Notes: generated by a model not told the origin, from the sequence alone. Counted from the stretch's first letter, positions 18,401 to 25,845 are shown. The stretch: 52,019 nucleotides of DNA from Caryophanales bacterium (GCA_012840465.1 DULJ01000092.1:1-52019); one strand, 5' to 3'. Numbers and translations are program-made.

Positions 18401-18665
18401 AGATTGGCGAATTTTAAAGTCGATTCCAAAAGGGAAGGTTTTGTTGGAGGCTTTGGAAAAACGTGTTGATTCTTTAAAATTAATAGTAAATAAATTAAAG
18501 GAAAATAATCAATATTATAATAGTTATGAAGATATTTTGTTAAGTATTTTACATTTACATTTAAATAGACTTATAGGAAAAGACAGAAATGAGGAGCTAA
18601 AAACTATTTGCTTTGCAAAATATACTTTAAAATCTTTCGAATTTAGAAAGGATAATAATGATTAA
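15468..18665 (+). CDS. lanB: LanB lanthipeptide dehydratase (full length)
   Basis: A 1065-residue class I dehydratase that uses glutamyl-tRNA to activate and then eliminate Ser/Thr of the precursor. The N-terminal glutamylation domain carries the family motif RPTPYGLFAG (about residues 98-107). The C-terminal SpaB_C elimination domain carries WFYIKLYISQ (about 780), the RFADPIPHIRLRFYG block and YDREVERFGGPDLI. Both domains are in one chain, as in NisB/SpaB. The start ATG 15468 has GGAGAGG eight bases upstream; an earlier in-frame ATG at 15441 lacks one. Very AT-rich codon use, unlike the housekeeping genes further right, fits horizontal transfer. Confidence 0.95.
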   Translation: MEELNSSIYITEDFFIVRSHLLSLETYNELFNYQIENDKSVENWIKGVINNPIICEAIFVSSPSLYNSLMKWNINMKSKKRKQIIVALTQYLIRLSTRPTPYGLFAGVSYGIFDENTNIELKDIKQYRKRTRPDMTWLLSLVKKIESNKNILKNLKVTFNSLAKVNGDRCNLPYNSQGGVIKNNENQYYSSIRNTPPVQIVAKNSLEPILVSELIKILKNNFSEVKEEVFLNLIIQLIEQDFLITELRPPLFNKSPIVDLMEKLSVIEYREEKIVSINKDLRWIKNTLIKYDQGTIGSGLNTITTVDKYMRNIFGTKNTIQVDMKIEHEQILLHNNVKSDISDAVQVIIKLSHLFEMSHLQEYKNLFVEKYGTYREVPLLELLDEDIGLGAPATYSNPIGRNYISEKDLGNIKANNARDEYLLFKLIESLKNNQKEICINKSEIDYLSFNNFKESDLMDNLEVFCSLHADNSRDFEKGNYKIIMSSPNSISYGPLRSIGRFYDLPSISPLIQKVEEVFEYRKGLNSNAILSQLTYLPDRGTVANIILSKNFCDYEIPISTNPSQTSVDSILASDLLVGTDGERLYLKSRSLNKEVDVNLNTMINTHITPNIFRFLSEISFSNKKITDGFNWGTLNNSIFLPRVRVGRVILSLARWKVSHFILRTSEKTNFIDWTNAFINYQNQWDLPNKFYIAEGDNRLLIDSGKKPHLFLLYNRMTKIDKKTFITLEEMGTQSLQSWIKNEHGESFNVEFIFPMRKRFKCSQGKQKNNKLIYHKSVPSNSNIALKKPGSDWFYIKLYISQFRENEFLCEYMSDFCANLIANGIIKEYFYIRFADPIPHIRLRFYGDEKSLGEKMLPILKSWTDNLSNLGLLNHIEISTYDREVERFGGPDLIKIVESHFYYDSRSATSILKQLNEDDDTEFDIKIIATISIIHFLITIDKSINRQLKLLDEMIPEDKFYNEYRVYRNKLEELCNASQDWRILKSIPKGKVLLEALEKRVDSLKLIVNKLKENNQYYNSYEDILLSILHLHLNRLIGKDRNEELKTICFAKYTLKSFEFRKDNND

Positions 18666-20517
18666 TTCTAGTAACATCTCCGTTAAAGAAATATTGTTAT
18701 CTTTCAAACATTGGCCAAATATATTTAAATTACTGTTGAAAATGGACAAAAAAGCCGTAACCTATATAGTACTATTGACAATAGGTGAAGGTTTGATTCC
18801 TTTGGGAATATTACTAGCAAATAAATATCTTATTAATAGTGTTCAGTTAGGCATATCTGAAGGAATAAGAGTCATTTTAATTTCTGGTGGAATATTGTTT
18901 TTATTATATATTTTTCAGATTATATTTGGACAGATTAATACTTACTTTAGTCAAGTATTTCAAAAAAAGTTAGTCTATTCAATTTCAACAATGATAATGG
19001 AAAAATCAACAAAGCTCTCTTTATCCGATTTTGAAAACAACGAGATATATGACCAATTACAAAGAATTATGGGAGATTCCGGATTTAGGCCATATACGGC
19101 TTTTTCTCAAGCATTAAATATAGTTAGCAATTTGATTACCTTAATATCTTTATCATTGGTATTAACCTTTTGGAAATGGTGGTTAATATTCCCTTTATTG
19201 TTAATACCGCTATTTTCTTCGATATCCTTTTTTAAACTAAGTAAACTAGAGTTTCAAATCAATTACGAAAGAGCCCCTATTAGAAGAAAATTATGGTACT
19301 ATTCTTTTTTACTTACCAGAGATCTCAACATTAAAGAAATAAAATTATTCAATCTCAGTGGTTATCTACTTAACCAATATAGGGGCATAAATAATGGTTT
19401 CTATGATGTGGATAAAAAACTTATATTAAAAAAAGTAACACTATCATTTATTTTTGATATGTTGAACCAATGTATACTCATAATTTTAGTAGCATATATT
19501 ATTTTTTCGGCCTATATAAAACAAATCTTAATTGGAACAATGGTAACGTATATCCAAGCATTATCAAATACTCAAAAATCCTTTCAACACTTATTACAAG
19601 AATTATTTTCGATTTACGAAAATAATTTATACATAACAATGCTGTTTGATTTTTTTGAGCTTGATGAGACAGATGTTTTAGAAAGGATTACTACAGGAAA
19701 ACAACTAAATAAAATCATTTCGATTGAATTTAAAGATGTTTCATTTAAGTACCCTAAGTCAGACACATATGCCTTAACGGGTGTTAATTTTACAATTCTA
19801 AATAATGATATTGTTGCTATTGTTGGAAAGAATGGTTCTGGAAAATCTACAATTATTAAGCTACTCACTAGGTTGTATACAGATTATGAAGGTAGTATTT
19901 TAATTAATGATCAACCTATAGAAACATATTCCCTCCAAAGCTTAAGGAGTCAAATAGGAGTTGTTTTCCAAGACTTTATTAAGTATGAATTATCGGTTAA
20001 GGAAAACATCGGATATGGTGATATACAGAGGATGCGTGATAAGGAAGCTATAGTTAAGGTTGCTCAAGATAGTAATAGTTATAGTTTTATTAAAAAAATG
20101 CCACATAAACTAGATACACAATTAGGAAAAATTTTCACTGATGGTTATCAATTGTCAGGAGGACAATGGCAAAAAATTGCTATTACAAGAGCAATCTTTA
20201 AAAATTCCAGTGCGTATGCTTTAGATGAACCAAGTGCAGCTCTTGATCCCTATTCTGAAAGAGAAATATTCTCTAAATTTCATGAGCTTATTCAGAATAA
20301 AATTGGTATATATATATCTCATAGGTTCACCACAGTAAAGCAAGCAACAAAAATACTAGTTTTCAATGAAGGAGAGTTAATCGAAGAGGGGAATCATGAT
20401 TACTTGATGAATCTTAAAGGTGAATATTTCAAAATTTATAAATTGCAAGCTTCAGCCTATGAGACCAATGGGAAAGAAGGTAATCAAGAACTTGAATTTT
20501 ATGTGAAGTCTACTTAA
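18658..20517 (+). CDS. lanT: LanT lanthipeptide ABC exporter
   Basis: A 619-residue half-transporter: an N-terminal membrane domain (about residues 1-330, six segments) and a nucleotide-binding domain with Walker A GKNGSGKST (about 390), signature LSGGQWQK (about 499), Walker B AYALDEPS (about 520) and switch His in ISHRFTT. There is no N-terminal C39 peptidase domain, so it exports without cutting the leader, as NisT and SpaT do. Its start lies eight bases inside the end of lanB, with GAAAGGA before the ATG, so the two are translationally coupled. Confidence 0.93.
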   Translation: MINSSNISVKEILLSFKHWPNIFKLLLKMDKKAVTYIVLLTIGEGLIPLGILLANKYLINSVQLGISEGIRVILISGGILFLLYIFQIIFGQINTYFSQVFQKKLVYSISTMIMEKSTKLSLSDFENNEIYDQLQRIMGDSGFRPYTAFSQALNIVSNLITLISLSLVLTFWKWWLIFPLLLIPLFSSISFFKLSKLEFQINYERAPIRRKLWYYSFLLTRDLNIKEIKLFNLSGYLLNQYRGINNGFYDVDKKLILKKVTLSFIFDMLNQCILIILVAYIIFSAYIKQILIGTMVTYIQALSNTQKSFQHLLQELFSIYENNLYITMLFDFFELDETDVLERITTGKQLNKIISIEFKDVSFKYPKSDTYALTGVNFTILNNDIVAIVGKNGSGKSTIIKLLTRLYTDYEGSILINDQPIETYSLQSLRSQIGVVFQDFIKYELSVKENIGYGDIQRMRDKEAIVKVAQDSNSYSFIKKMPHKLDTQLGKIFTDGYQLSGGQWQKIAITRAIFKNSSAYALDEPSAALDPYSEREIFSKFHELIQNKIGIYISHRFTTVKQATKILVFNEGELIEEGNHDYLMNLKGEYFKIYKLQASAYETNGKEGNQELEFYVKST

Positions 20518-20546
20518 AGGAAGTTCTTTTATGGAGGAAGTTATTT

Positions 20547-21857
20547 ATGATTGTAAATAGTATAGTGAATTATAATCTTAATAATGAAATAAAAAAAGTA
20601 TCTTATGAATTAGCACATAGGTTTTCGAATTTAGAGCTTTCAATTAAAAATGACACAGAAATAAATCAAAATAGAGAGTTACTACTTTCCTTCGCCCAAG
20701 GTATTTCAGGTTTATGTATATTATATGGAGAATTAGATTCTATATATCCAGAAAATTCTTGGGATGAATTGGGGCATAGAGTGTTGATTCAAATTGTTGA
20801 ACAATTTGAGCAACTTGGAATTAATTCTTTGTCTGCATTCGGCGGATTAGCTGGTCTAAGTTTTTCAGTAAGCACTCTTTCGAGAAATGGGACAAGATAT
20901 AAGAAATTATTAAGTACTTTACATAGTTTGTTTCTTGATAATTTAGATAATTATTTAAAAAACTTTAATCCAACGTATAATCAAGGGATGAATAACTATT
21001 TGTTTGATACATGCTATGGTCTTGCTGGAATCGGGAGATACTTACTAATAATGTCCAAAAACAAAAGAGTTAATCGCTTAATTGTGCAGATACTAAAAAT
21101 AATGGTGAGATTAACAAAAAATGTTACAGTTAATGGAACGGACGTTCCTGGTTGGTTTACTTCTAGGTTATATAATTCACAATTCGACATAGGTTTTTTT
21201 GACACTGGACTAGCTCATGGAATTTGTGGTCCTCTAAACTTGATGTCGCTATCTTTGAGCGAAGGTTATTGTGTAAATAATCAAAAGGAATCAGTTATTA
21301 AAATTACTGATTGGTTACTTAGTAAAGTGTTTGAAGACGAGAATGGGTTATGGATTCCTAATACAATATCATTTCAAGATGAAATTAATTTAACAGGCTA
21401 CAATAGTAATGCTAGAGATGCTTGGTGTTATGGATTACCAGGTATCTGTCGATCATTATTTATAGCAGGGAATTCCTTAGGAAGGCTAGATTTAATTGAA
21501 ATCTCAAAAAGATATTTTGATGAGGTTCGAAAAAGGAACTTTAAACAGCAACTTAATAATTCTCCAACATTTTGCCATGGGTTAAGTGGGTTATTACATA
21601 TTACTAATATCATGAATAAAGAAATTAATGATGAGGGACTAAGTGATTATCAAATTAGAATTGTAAGGGAAATTTTGGGTTATTATGATGAGAAGTTACC
21701 TTTTGGTTTTCAAGATATTAATATCCGTAATGGAAGGGTATTGATTGAAAATAAGTTAGGATTATTAGAAGGATCTATAGGAATTTTGTTAGCCCTCTTG
21801 GCATATAGTAATCAGGGATCTAGTACAGGGTGGGACAAACTATTTTTATTAAACTAA
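20547..21857 (+). CDS. lanC: LanC lanthipeptide cyclase
   Basis: A 436-residue zinc cyclase that adds Cys thiols to dehydrated Ser/Thr to close the thioether rings. The expected alpha-toroid signatures are present: LAHG with H224, WCYG with C294 and CHG with C343-H344; C294, C343 and H344 would bind zinc. Repeated Gly-rich blocks (GISGLC, GLAGLS, CYGLAGIG, GLPGI, GLSGLL) mark the toroid. It has its own GGAGG site and follows lanT by 29 bases. No protease or immunity gene follows it in the operon. Confidence 0.95.
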   Translation: MIVNSIVNYNLNNEIKKVSYELAHRFSNLELSIKNDTEINQNRELLLSFAQGISGLCILYGELDSIYPENSWDELGHRVLIQIVEQFEQLGINSLSAFGGLAGLSFSVSTLSRNGTRYKKLLSTLHSLFLDNLDNYLKNFNPTYNQGMNNYLFDTCYGLAGIGRYLLIMSKNKRVNRLIVQILKIMVRLTKNVTVNGTDVPGWFTSRLYNSQFDIGFFDTGLAHGICGPLNLMSLSLSEGYCVNNQKESVIKITDWLLSKVFEDENGLWIPNTISFQDEINLTGYNSNARDAWCYGLPGICRSLFIAGNSLGRLDLIEISKRYFDEVRKRNFKQQLNNSPTFCHGLSGLLHITNIMNKEINDEGLSDYQIRIVREILGYYDEKLPFGFQDINIRNGRVLIENKLGLLEGSIGILLALLAYSNQGSSTGWDKLFLLN

Positions 21858-21875
21858 CCGAACTCTGACAGTCTT

Positions 21876-21910
21876 TTGTAGAAATTATTATAAAGTAATA
21901 ATTTCTACAA
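21876..21910. terminator. Perfect 15-bp stem-loop after lanC
   Basis: The arms 21876-21890 and 21896-21910 pair perfectly around TAAAG. The stem is AT-rich and is followed by a strong ribosome site rather than a T run, so it may be an mRNA 3'-end or a folding switch rather than a classic terminator. Confidence 0.55.
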
Positions 21911-21922
21911 GGAGGAGCTAAT

Positions 21923-21961
21923 ATGGTCACATTTTGTTATTGCAAAAATGGAAATGCATAG
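21923..21961 (+). CDS. Possible 12-residue peptide or broken gene start
   Basis: AAGGAGGAGC lies at standard distance before an ATG that opens MVTFCYCKNGNA and then meets TAG. The strong ribosome site is real; the product may be a short peptide with two Cys or the start of a decayed gene. There is no support for a function. The sequence to 22110 holds no other gene. Confidence 0.3.
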   Translation: MVTFCYCKNGNA

Positions 21962-22120
21962 TTCTGTAAATCTTTGTACTCATTTCTGCAATACTATTTA
22001 TTTTTCCGTCTGCCAAAAAACACACAGTCATTACATGTAATAACAGAACTCTCCTTTTCGCTTATATTAACACAATTTACCGTTTAATAAAATTAACAAT
22101 TAAAAATTTGGAAGGGTAAG

Positions 22121-22378
22121 GTGAATAAAGTGTCAGTATTCACAGGGGCATTTCTTATATTATGGGGAATATCTATACTCTATTCTTCTTTATTTAAAAT
22201 GAAAAAAGAAGATTATAAAGATAAGGGAGTTTTTGGTGTAAGTGGCTATATTGAATTGGAATTTTTATTTAGCTTATTACACAAACTCCCTCTAGGTGTT
22301 ATTAAAGGTCTCATAGTATTAATTGGAATTTCTTTTATAGGTCTAGGGATAATAGTTTTATACCTGAAATATTCATAG
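22121..22378 (+). CDS. Small two-helix membrane protein of unknown function
   Basis: An 85-residue protein with a hydrophobic helix at about residues 5-24 and a second at about 58-82, separated by a polar loop. It starts with GTG five bases after GGAAGGG. Its last five codons and stop lie inside the right 46-bp inverted repeat. A position next to a lanthipeptide cluster makes an accessory or immunity role conceivable, but I do not recognise the family. Confidence 0.6.
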   Translation: MNKVSVFTGAFLILWGISILYSSLFKMKKEDYKDKGVFGVSGYIELEFLFSLLHKLPLGVIKGLIVLIGISFIGLGIIVLYLKYS

Positions 22379-22407
22379 CTCACAAAACTTAGATAAGTTC
22401 AACGATG
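22362..22407 (-). repeat. Right perfect 46-bp inverted repeat around the lanthipeptide cluster
   Basis: Identical to the reverse complement of 14833-14878. It spans the stop codon of the small membrane protein (plus strand) and the stop codon of the minus-strand fragment at 22389. Confidence 0.95.
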
Positions 22408-22577
22408 TCGTCATAGTTACTCCAAAACTTAAAAAGATAACTCCCTAAAATACTTTCTAACTTTACTCTCTTTTCTTTATCAGCCTTTGTTACGTAATTG
22501 CTAATAACAGCAATATATACAGTAGGAGTATTGTCTGCATTATATGCATCTTTAATTGCTCCCGAAAGGGCATCCAC
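22389..22577 (-). pseudogene. C-terminal gene fragment, family unknown
   Basis: The frame encodes a 62-residue piece (MDALSGAIKDAYNADNTP, later LGSYLFKFWSNYDD). It remains open a few codons further upstream (reading IIAVDALSGAIKDA) and then ends exactly where the Amj fragment on the other strand begins, near 22592. It therefore looks like the tail of a longer truncated gene rather than a complete small protein. I do not recognise the family. Confidence 0.4.
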
Positions 22578-22592
22578 AGCTATAATGCATCG

Positions 22593-22814
22593 GGGCTAAT
22601 TAATGGCATAGCTACTATTTTACTCACCATTTTTATTGATCCCAAAATATCCATTCTTGCTGATGGTGTGATTAACCAGAGAGGAAGTTACACTAACCTT
22701 AAAGGTGCGTCGATTATGTTGATTATTTCCCGTTTATTTGGAACCATACTTGCTCAATCTTTTTTTATTCCAGGTGCTGAATACATTGCATGGTTTACTA
22801 AATTTATTGTTTAA
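22593..22814 (+). pseudogene. C-terminal fragment of Amj (YdaH-type lipid II flippase)
   Basis: Translation gives LINGIATILLTIFIDPKISI, then a loop, IISRLFGTILAQSFF and IPGAEYIAWFTKFIV. This matches the C-terminus of Amj, the alternative lipid II flippase of Bacillus (YdaH). There is no start codon with a ribosome site and about 190 N-terminal residues are missing. The left edge, near 22592, coincides with the end of the other-strand fragment, so it marks a rearrangement junction. The identification rests on remembered family sequence. Confidence 0.7.
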
Positions 22815-23304
22815 AATTAGTTTTCTTTATTTTAATTATAGGGGCTATAACGGAATAGGGGGAGAATATTGAATAAAATAACAAAAGTAGTTATTGGAAC
22901 TTTAACTTCATTCAGCAGAAGTTTCCCCCTTCCATAAGTGATGAGATGAATGCAAGTTAGTATTTTAAATTCAGTGTGGGTACAACCCCCTGCTGAATAA
23001 AGTTAAAGCCTCTGGCGGATGCCACAGATTTTAAAAGGTAGCTTTTCGAGCAGATCAAAGACGTTGCCACATCCTGTGGCAACGTCTTTGTGACCCACGC
23101 CCTGTGGGCCTGAAAAATCTGGGCGCAAATGCGCCAAGGCGAATTTGATTGGTATTAAATCAATTGTTACTTTGGAATCCCTAAACTGGATTACTTATTG
23201 CACAAACAGAGGTGGCGCATCTACAATAAGTAGATACGCTTTTTTTCAGTAATGAGCAAGTATCTTTGGATAAAAAAGTGATGCTTAAGAAGGAGGTATT
23301 AAAA
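22815..23304. other. Gene-free stretch with strong structured-RNA or IS-end potential
   Basis: It holds three stem-loops: 19-base arms at 22900-22918 and 22990-23008 (one mismatch), a perfect 16-bp stem with a three-base loop at 23056-23090, and CCCAC/GTGGG at 23094-23108. GC content is higher than in the surroundings. It may be the end of an IS200/IS605-like element or a structured RNA; no matching transposase is present. Confidence 0.55.
23056..23090. repeat. Perfect 16-bp stem-loop
   Basis: CAAAGACGTTGCCACA pairs with TGTGGCAACGTCTTTG around TCC. It is one of the most stable hairpins in the window and is not next to a gene end. Confidence 0.85.
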
Positions 23305-23520
23305 ATGAAAGTATTTATTAGCACGTTTTTGGCTTGCATTGTTATTTGTTGGCTTGCCACAGTTTTCTTCGTTAGTTTTATCCTAAATAATATTTGGGCT
23401 ATTATTATTTTTATTGCATTCTTATTAGCAGTGTTAATTACAGTTCTGGTGAAACAGGCATTCAGACTTGAAGAATTAGAAAAAAACGTAGAAAAGTTAT
23501 TAAATAACAAACAGGATTAA
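23305..23520 (+). CDS. Small membrane protein of unknown function
   Basis: A 71-residue protein with two hydrophobic helices (about residues 3-25 and 28-50) and a charged C-terminal helix ending NVEKLLNNKQD. AAGGAGG lies eight bases before ATG 23305, which decides the start over an upstream in-frame ATG. No family is recognised; it stands alone. Confidence 0.65.
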   Translation: MKVFISTFLACIVICWLATVFFVSFILNNIWAIIIFIAFLLAVLITVLVKQAFRLEELEKNVEKLLNNKQD

Positions 23521-23606
23521 GAAATTTATTCGTAATCTTTTTATTGATTTTTATACATAACGGGTACGTTCCTACCAAAGGACGACCCGTTTTTCGTGTA
23601 AAGTGA

Positions 23607-23897
23607 TCACTTTGCGAGTACGGATTGATAATCTTCGTTACTTTCAAGTACTTTCTTTGCGTAAGTACACTCAGGAATAATGGCTTTATTTTCTTCCTTC
23701 GCATATTCCACGACTTTATTAACTAATTTTTTCCCGAGTCCTTTGCCGTTATGTCCTTCATTCACAATGGTATGCTGTACAGTAATGAGCTCTTTTCCAT
23801 TTTGATCAGATCCGCTTGGCACAAATTGTATTCTTGCTATTATTTCACCATTTTCCTCCATGTAAATTTCATTATTGCCTAGCTTAAATTCATCCAT
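23607..23897 (-). CDS. GNAT-like N-acetyltransferase, short YjdJ type
   Basis: A 96-residue protein of the short GCN5-related acetyltransferase group (YjdJ-like). The acetyl-CoA binding loop appears as HNGKGLGKKLVNKVV, following the beta strand TVQHTIVNEG, and the C-terminus contains IPECTYAKKVL, as in that group. These proteins are about half the length of normal GNATs; their substrates are unknown. AAGGAG precedes the ATG at 23897. Confidence 0.82.
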   Translation of the reverse strand: MDEFKLGNNEIYMEENGEIIARIQFVPSGSDQNGKELITVQHTIVNEGHNGKGLGKKLVNKVVEYAKEENKAIIPECTYAKKVLESNEDYQSVLAK

Positions 23898-23994
23898 TTG
23901 ATACCATCTCCTTATTTTTTTACGATATCATCAATTTTCCATATCAGCAAGTCGGGATACAGGACAGGAACTGTGGTCCCCCCTTTTTGCTCAC

Positions 23995-24357
23995 TTAATC
24001 AACCACAATATAACCGATCATAGGGATGCTATGATCTCTATGGGCGTGTGTATCACATATTAACCGATAAGTTCCCTCATTTTTAAATTGAAGCGGGATC
24101 ATCGTAGTTCCACCTTTTTCTAAAAAGGTAGTTCCTAGATCTTAGCGTTGAATAATCAAATCTTTCCCATCTTTTGTTTTCGTATGGAATTCGATCGTAA
24201 TCATATCAATTTCACGTATACTATCATTTGACTGTTGAGTAAATACTGGTAATTCCCTCTGCTTTAGCAAAAAGTACCCAAAAAGTGCAGTAGCTAAAAC
24301 AACAGCTACAGTTAAAAAGAGTAAAAGTGTTCTTTTCTTCACAACAAAAAAGTTCAT
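23995..24357 (-). pseudogene. Cupredoxin-domain membrane protein interrupted by a stop codon
   Basis: The first 71 codons give an N-terminal membrane anchor (residues 9-30) and the first strands of a cupredoxin fold, ending LIIQR. A single in-frame TAA (24142-24144) follows, after which the same frame continues as DLGTTFLEKGGTTMIPLQF and RLICDTHAHRDHSIPMIGY to a normal stop at 23995. The Cys, His and Met copper-ligand pattern lies in the second half. One base change would restore a protein of about 120 residues, so it is either recently inactivated or a sequencing error. Confidence 0.75.
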
Positions 24358-24590
24358 GTGTTATAGCCCCTTTCGGAATTTGTCCTATTTCATATTTATG
24401 CTGGGGAGGTAGTTAAACTTGTCTTTTTTTCAAAATACTTTTTATGGATATTTCAAGGTGTCATCAGTTTATTTAAATGAGTTTCGCAGAATAGTGGAAA
24501 TTAACATTTGAAAGTGATTATTTTACGTTTTTTGTATTGCTACAATCACGCCATACTTGTGATAAAGTAAAATTTAAAGGGGGAGTGATG

Positions 24591-25299
24591 ATGGATATTA
24601 TCCTAAAAAAGGTATTTGTCGGTTTGCCACAAAAAATTGGCATAAAAAGGCGCTGAAAATCCGATGGAACGAGAATGGGAGAGCGGAATTTTTAAACAAC
24701 CAATTCAGGGTCCAGTTTGGATGACCAACACGGGCTTAGTCGGTGATGGACAAGCGGATAAAGAAAACCACGGGGGACCTGAAAAGGCAGTTTTTGTCTA
24801 TCCTTTTGAACACTATGAAAATTGGCAACATGAATTAAATACAACAAAAATCGAGCCCGGTGCTATGGGTGAAAATTTTTTATTGGAAAATGGAAAAGAA
24901 GAAATGGTTTGCATCGGAGATACGTTCCAAATTGGGGATGCAGTGGTCCAAATCTCACAGCCAAGACAACCATGCTGGAAGCCAGCCCGCCGTTTTAAAA
25001 TAAAAAATTTGGCTTTATTAATCCAAAGCTCAGGAAGAACAGGCTGGTATTTCAGGGTTTTAAAAGAGGGAAATATCGTGGAGGGTCAAAAGCTTACCCT
25101 GATCGACCGACCTTGCCCTAAATGGACAATTGCTAAGTGTAACGAGATTATGCATGGTGGTTCGCCAAATCTGGAAGAGCTACGTGAACTTGCTCAATGT
25201 GAATGGCTTGCCCAAAATTGGAAGAATACGTTTAACAAGCGGTTAGCAACGGGAGAAACTCCCAATGTACGAAAAAGAGTCATAGGACCGAATGAATAA
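24591..25299 (+). pseudogene. MOSC-domain protein (YiiM-like) with an N-terminal frameshift
   Basis: The long frame from 24664 encodes a nearly complete MOSC protein: GLVGDGQADKENHGGPEKAV, then GENFLLENG, and QPRQPCWKPARRF with the Cys that typically handles sulfur or a persulfide. The missing start is present in another frame: AAAGGGGG, ATG 24591, then ILKKVFVGLPQKIG, the standard YiiM N-terminus. The frames join across a run of five A near 24645, where one extra A would explain the break. YiiM-like proteins are linked to reduction of N-hydroxylated compounds. Whether the frameshift is real is open. Confidence 0.78.
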
Positions 25300-25300
25300 G

Positions 25301-25328
25301 TTGATCTTTTTTCAATCGATTGTATAAT
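25301..25328 (+). promoter_or_regulatory. Sigma-A promoter of the guanidine riboswitch operon
   Basis: TTGATC and TATAAT are 16 bases apart, about ten bases before the riboswitch. Confidence 0.75.
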
Positions 25329-25336
25329 GTAGGTGA

Positions 25337-25432
25337 ATGTTTTCTAGGGTTCCGCAACTATTTAGTTGGTCTGGTCCGAGAGAAAACTCACGGCAGTGCT
25401 GTGTCACGGAGGGATAAAAGCCCGGGAGATGC
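25337..25432 (+). promoter_or_regulatory. Guanidine-I (ykkC) riboswitch
   Basis: The conserved blocks of the ykkC class I aptamer appear in order: CTAGGGTTCCGC, TGGTCCGAGAG, CACGG, and CACGGAGGGATAAAAGCCCG. It precedes a pair of SMR genes, the classic target of this riboswitch, and is followed at once by a terminator hairpin. By analogy, guanidinium binding should prevent termination and switch the exporter on. Confidence 0.93.
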
Positions 25433-25465
25433 TGTTTTTTAACAGTGGTCTCTCAGGCTTTTTTG
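25420..25465 (+). terminator. Riboswitch expression-platform terminator
   Basis: GCCCGGGAGA, which is also part of the aptamer end, pairs with TCTCAGGC-type sequence (G-U pairs included), with an inner TGTT/AACA stem, followed by a long T run. Sharing of the aptamer's last stem is the expected ON-switch design. Confidence 0.85.
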
Positions 25466-25503
25466 TTTTTCTATGAGGAAATTATTGAGGGGGTGCATTA
25501 TAA

Positions 25504-25845
25504 ATGAACAAAGATTGGGCAACCGTGTTTATTGCCGCCTTTTTTGAAGTCTTTTGGGTGATTGGCTTAAAACACGCTTACGACTTTTGGACATGGCTTG
25601 GTACGGCCATTTCAATTTTTATCAGCTTTTATTTCATGATCATGGCTGGACGGAAATTACCAGTTGGAACTGTCTATGCCGTGTTTGTGGGAATGGGTAC
25701 AGCGGGAACGGTCCTTTCCGATATGCTTTTCTTTGGGGAACCTTTTTATCTAAAGAAAGTCATTTTAATTTTGATTTTATTAGCGGGGGTCATCGGTTTG
25801 AAATTGGTGACGAAAGACAAGGTTGAGGAAGGGGCGAAAGTCTAA
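25504..25845 (+). CDS. ykkC: Guanidinium exporter, SMR family subunit (YkkC-like)
   Basis: A 113-residue four-helix small multidrug resistance protein. The proton/substrate-coupling Glu lies in helix 1 ([14 protein letters not shown]14), and helix 3 carries the [16 protein letters not shown] dimer motif. YkkC/YkkD pairs act as heteromeric exporters of guanidinium in exchange for protons. It overlaps the next SMR gene by one base and lies under a guanidine-I riboswitch, which supports guanidinium over general drug export. Confidence 0.92.
   Translation: MNKDWATVFIAAFFEVFWVIGLKHAYDFWTWLGTAISIFISFYFMIMAGRKLPVGTVYAVFVGMGTAGTVLSDMLFFGEPFYLKKVILILILLAGVIGLKLVTKDKVEEGAKV

Larger units (their letters stand above)
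14833..22407. mobile_element. Lanthipeptide cluster bracketed by perfect 46-bp inverted repeats
   Basis: The unit of about 7.6 kb contains lanA-lanB-lanT-lanC and a small membrane protein, between identical inverted copies of a 46-bp sequence. There is no transposase inside and no clear target duplication outside. The repeats could be ends of a passively mobile cassette or the result of an inversion/insertion event that duplicated a short convergent gene tail. Recombination between them would flip the cluster. Confidence 0.5.

Noticed and set aside
22121-22378. Dedicated LanI immunity lipoprotein
   Set aside because: It has no lipobox and no recognisable family; only its position would support the claim.
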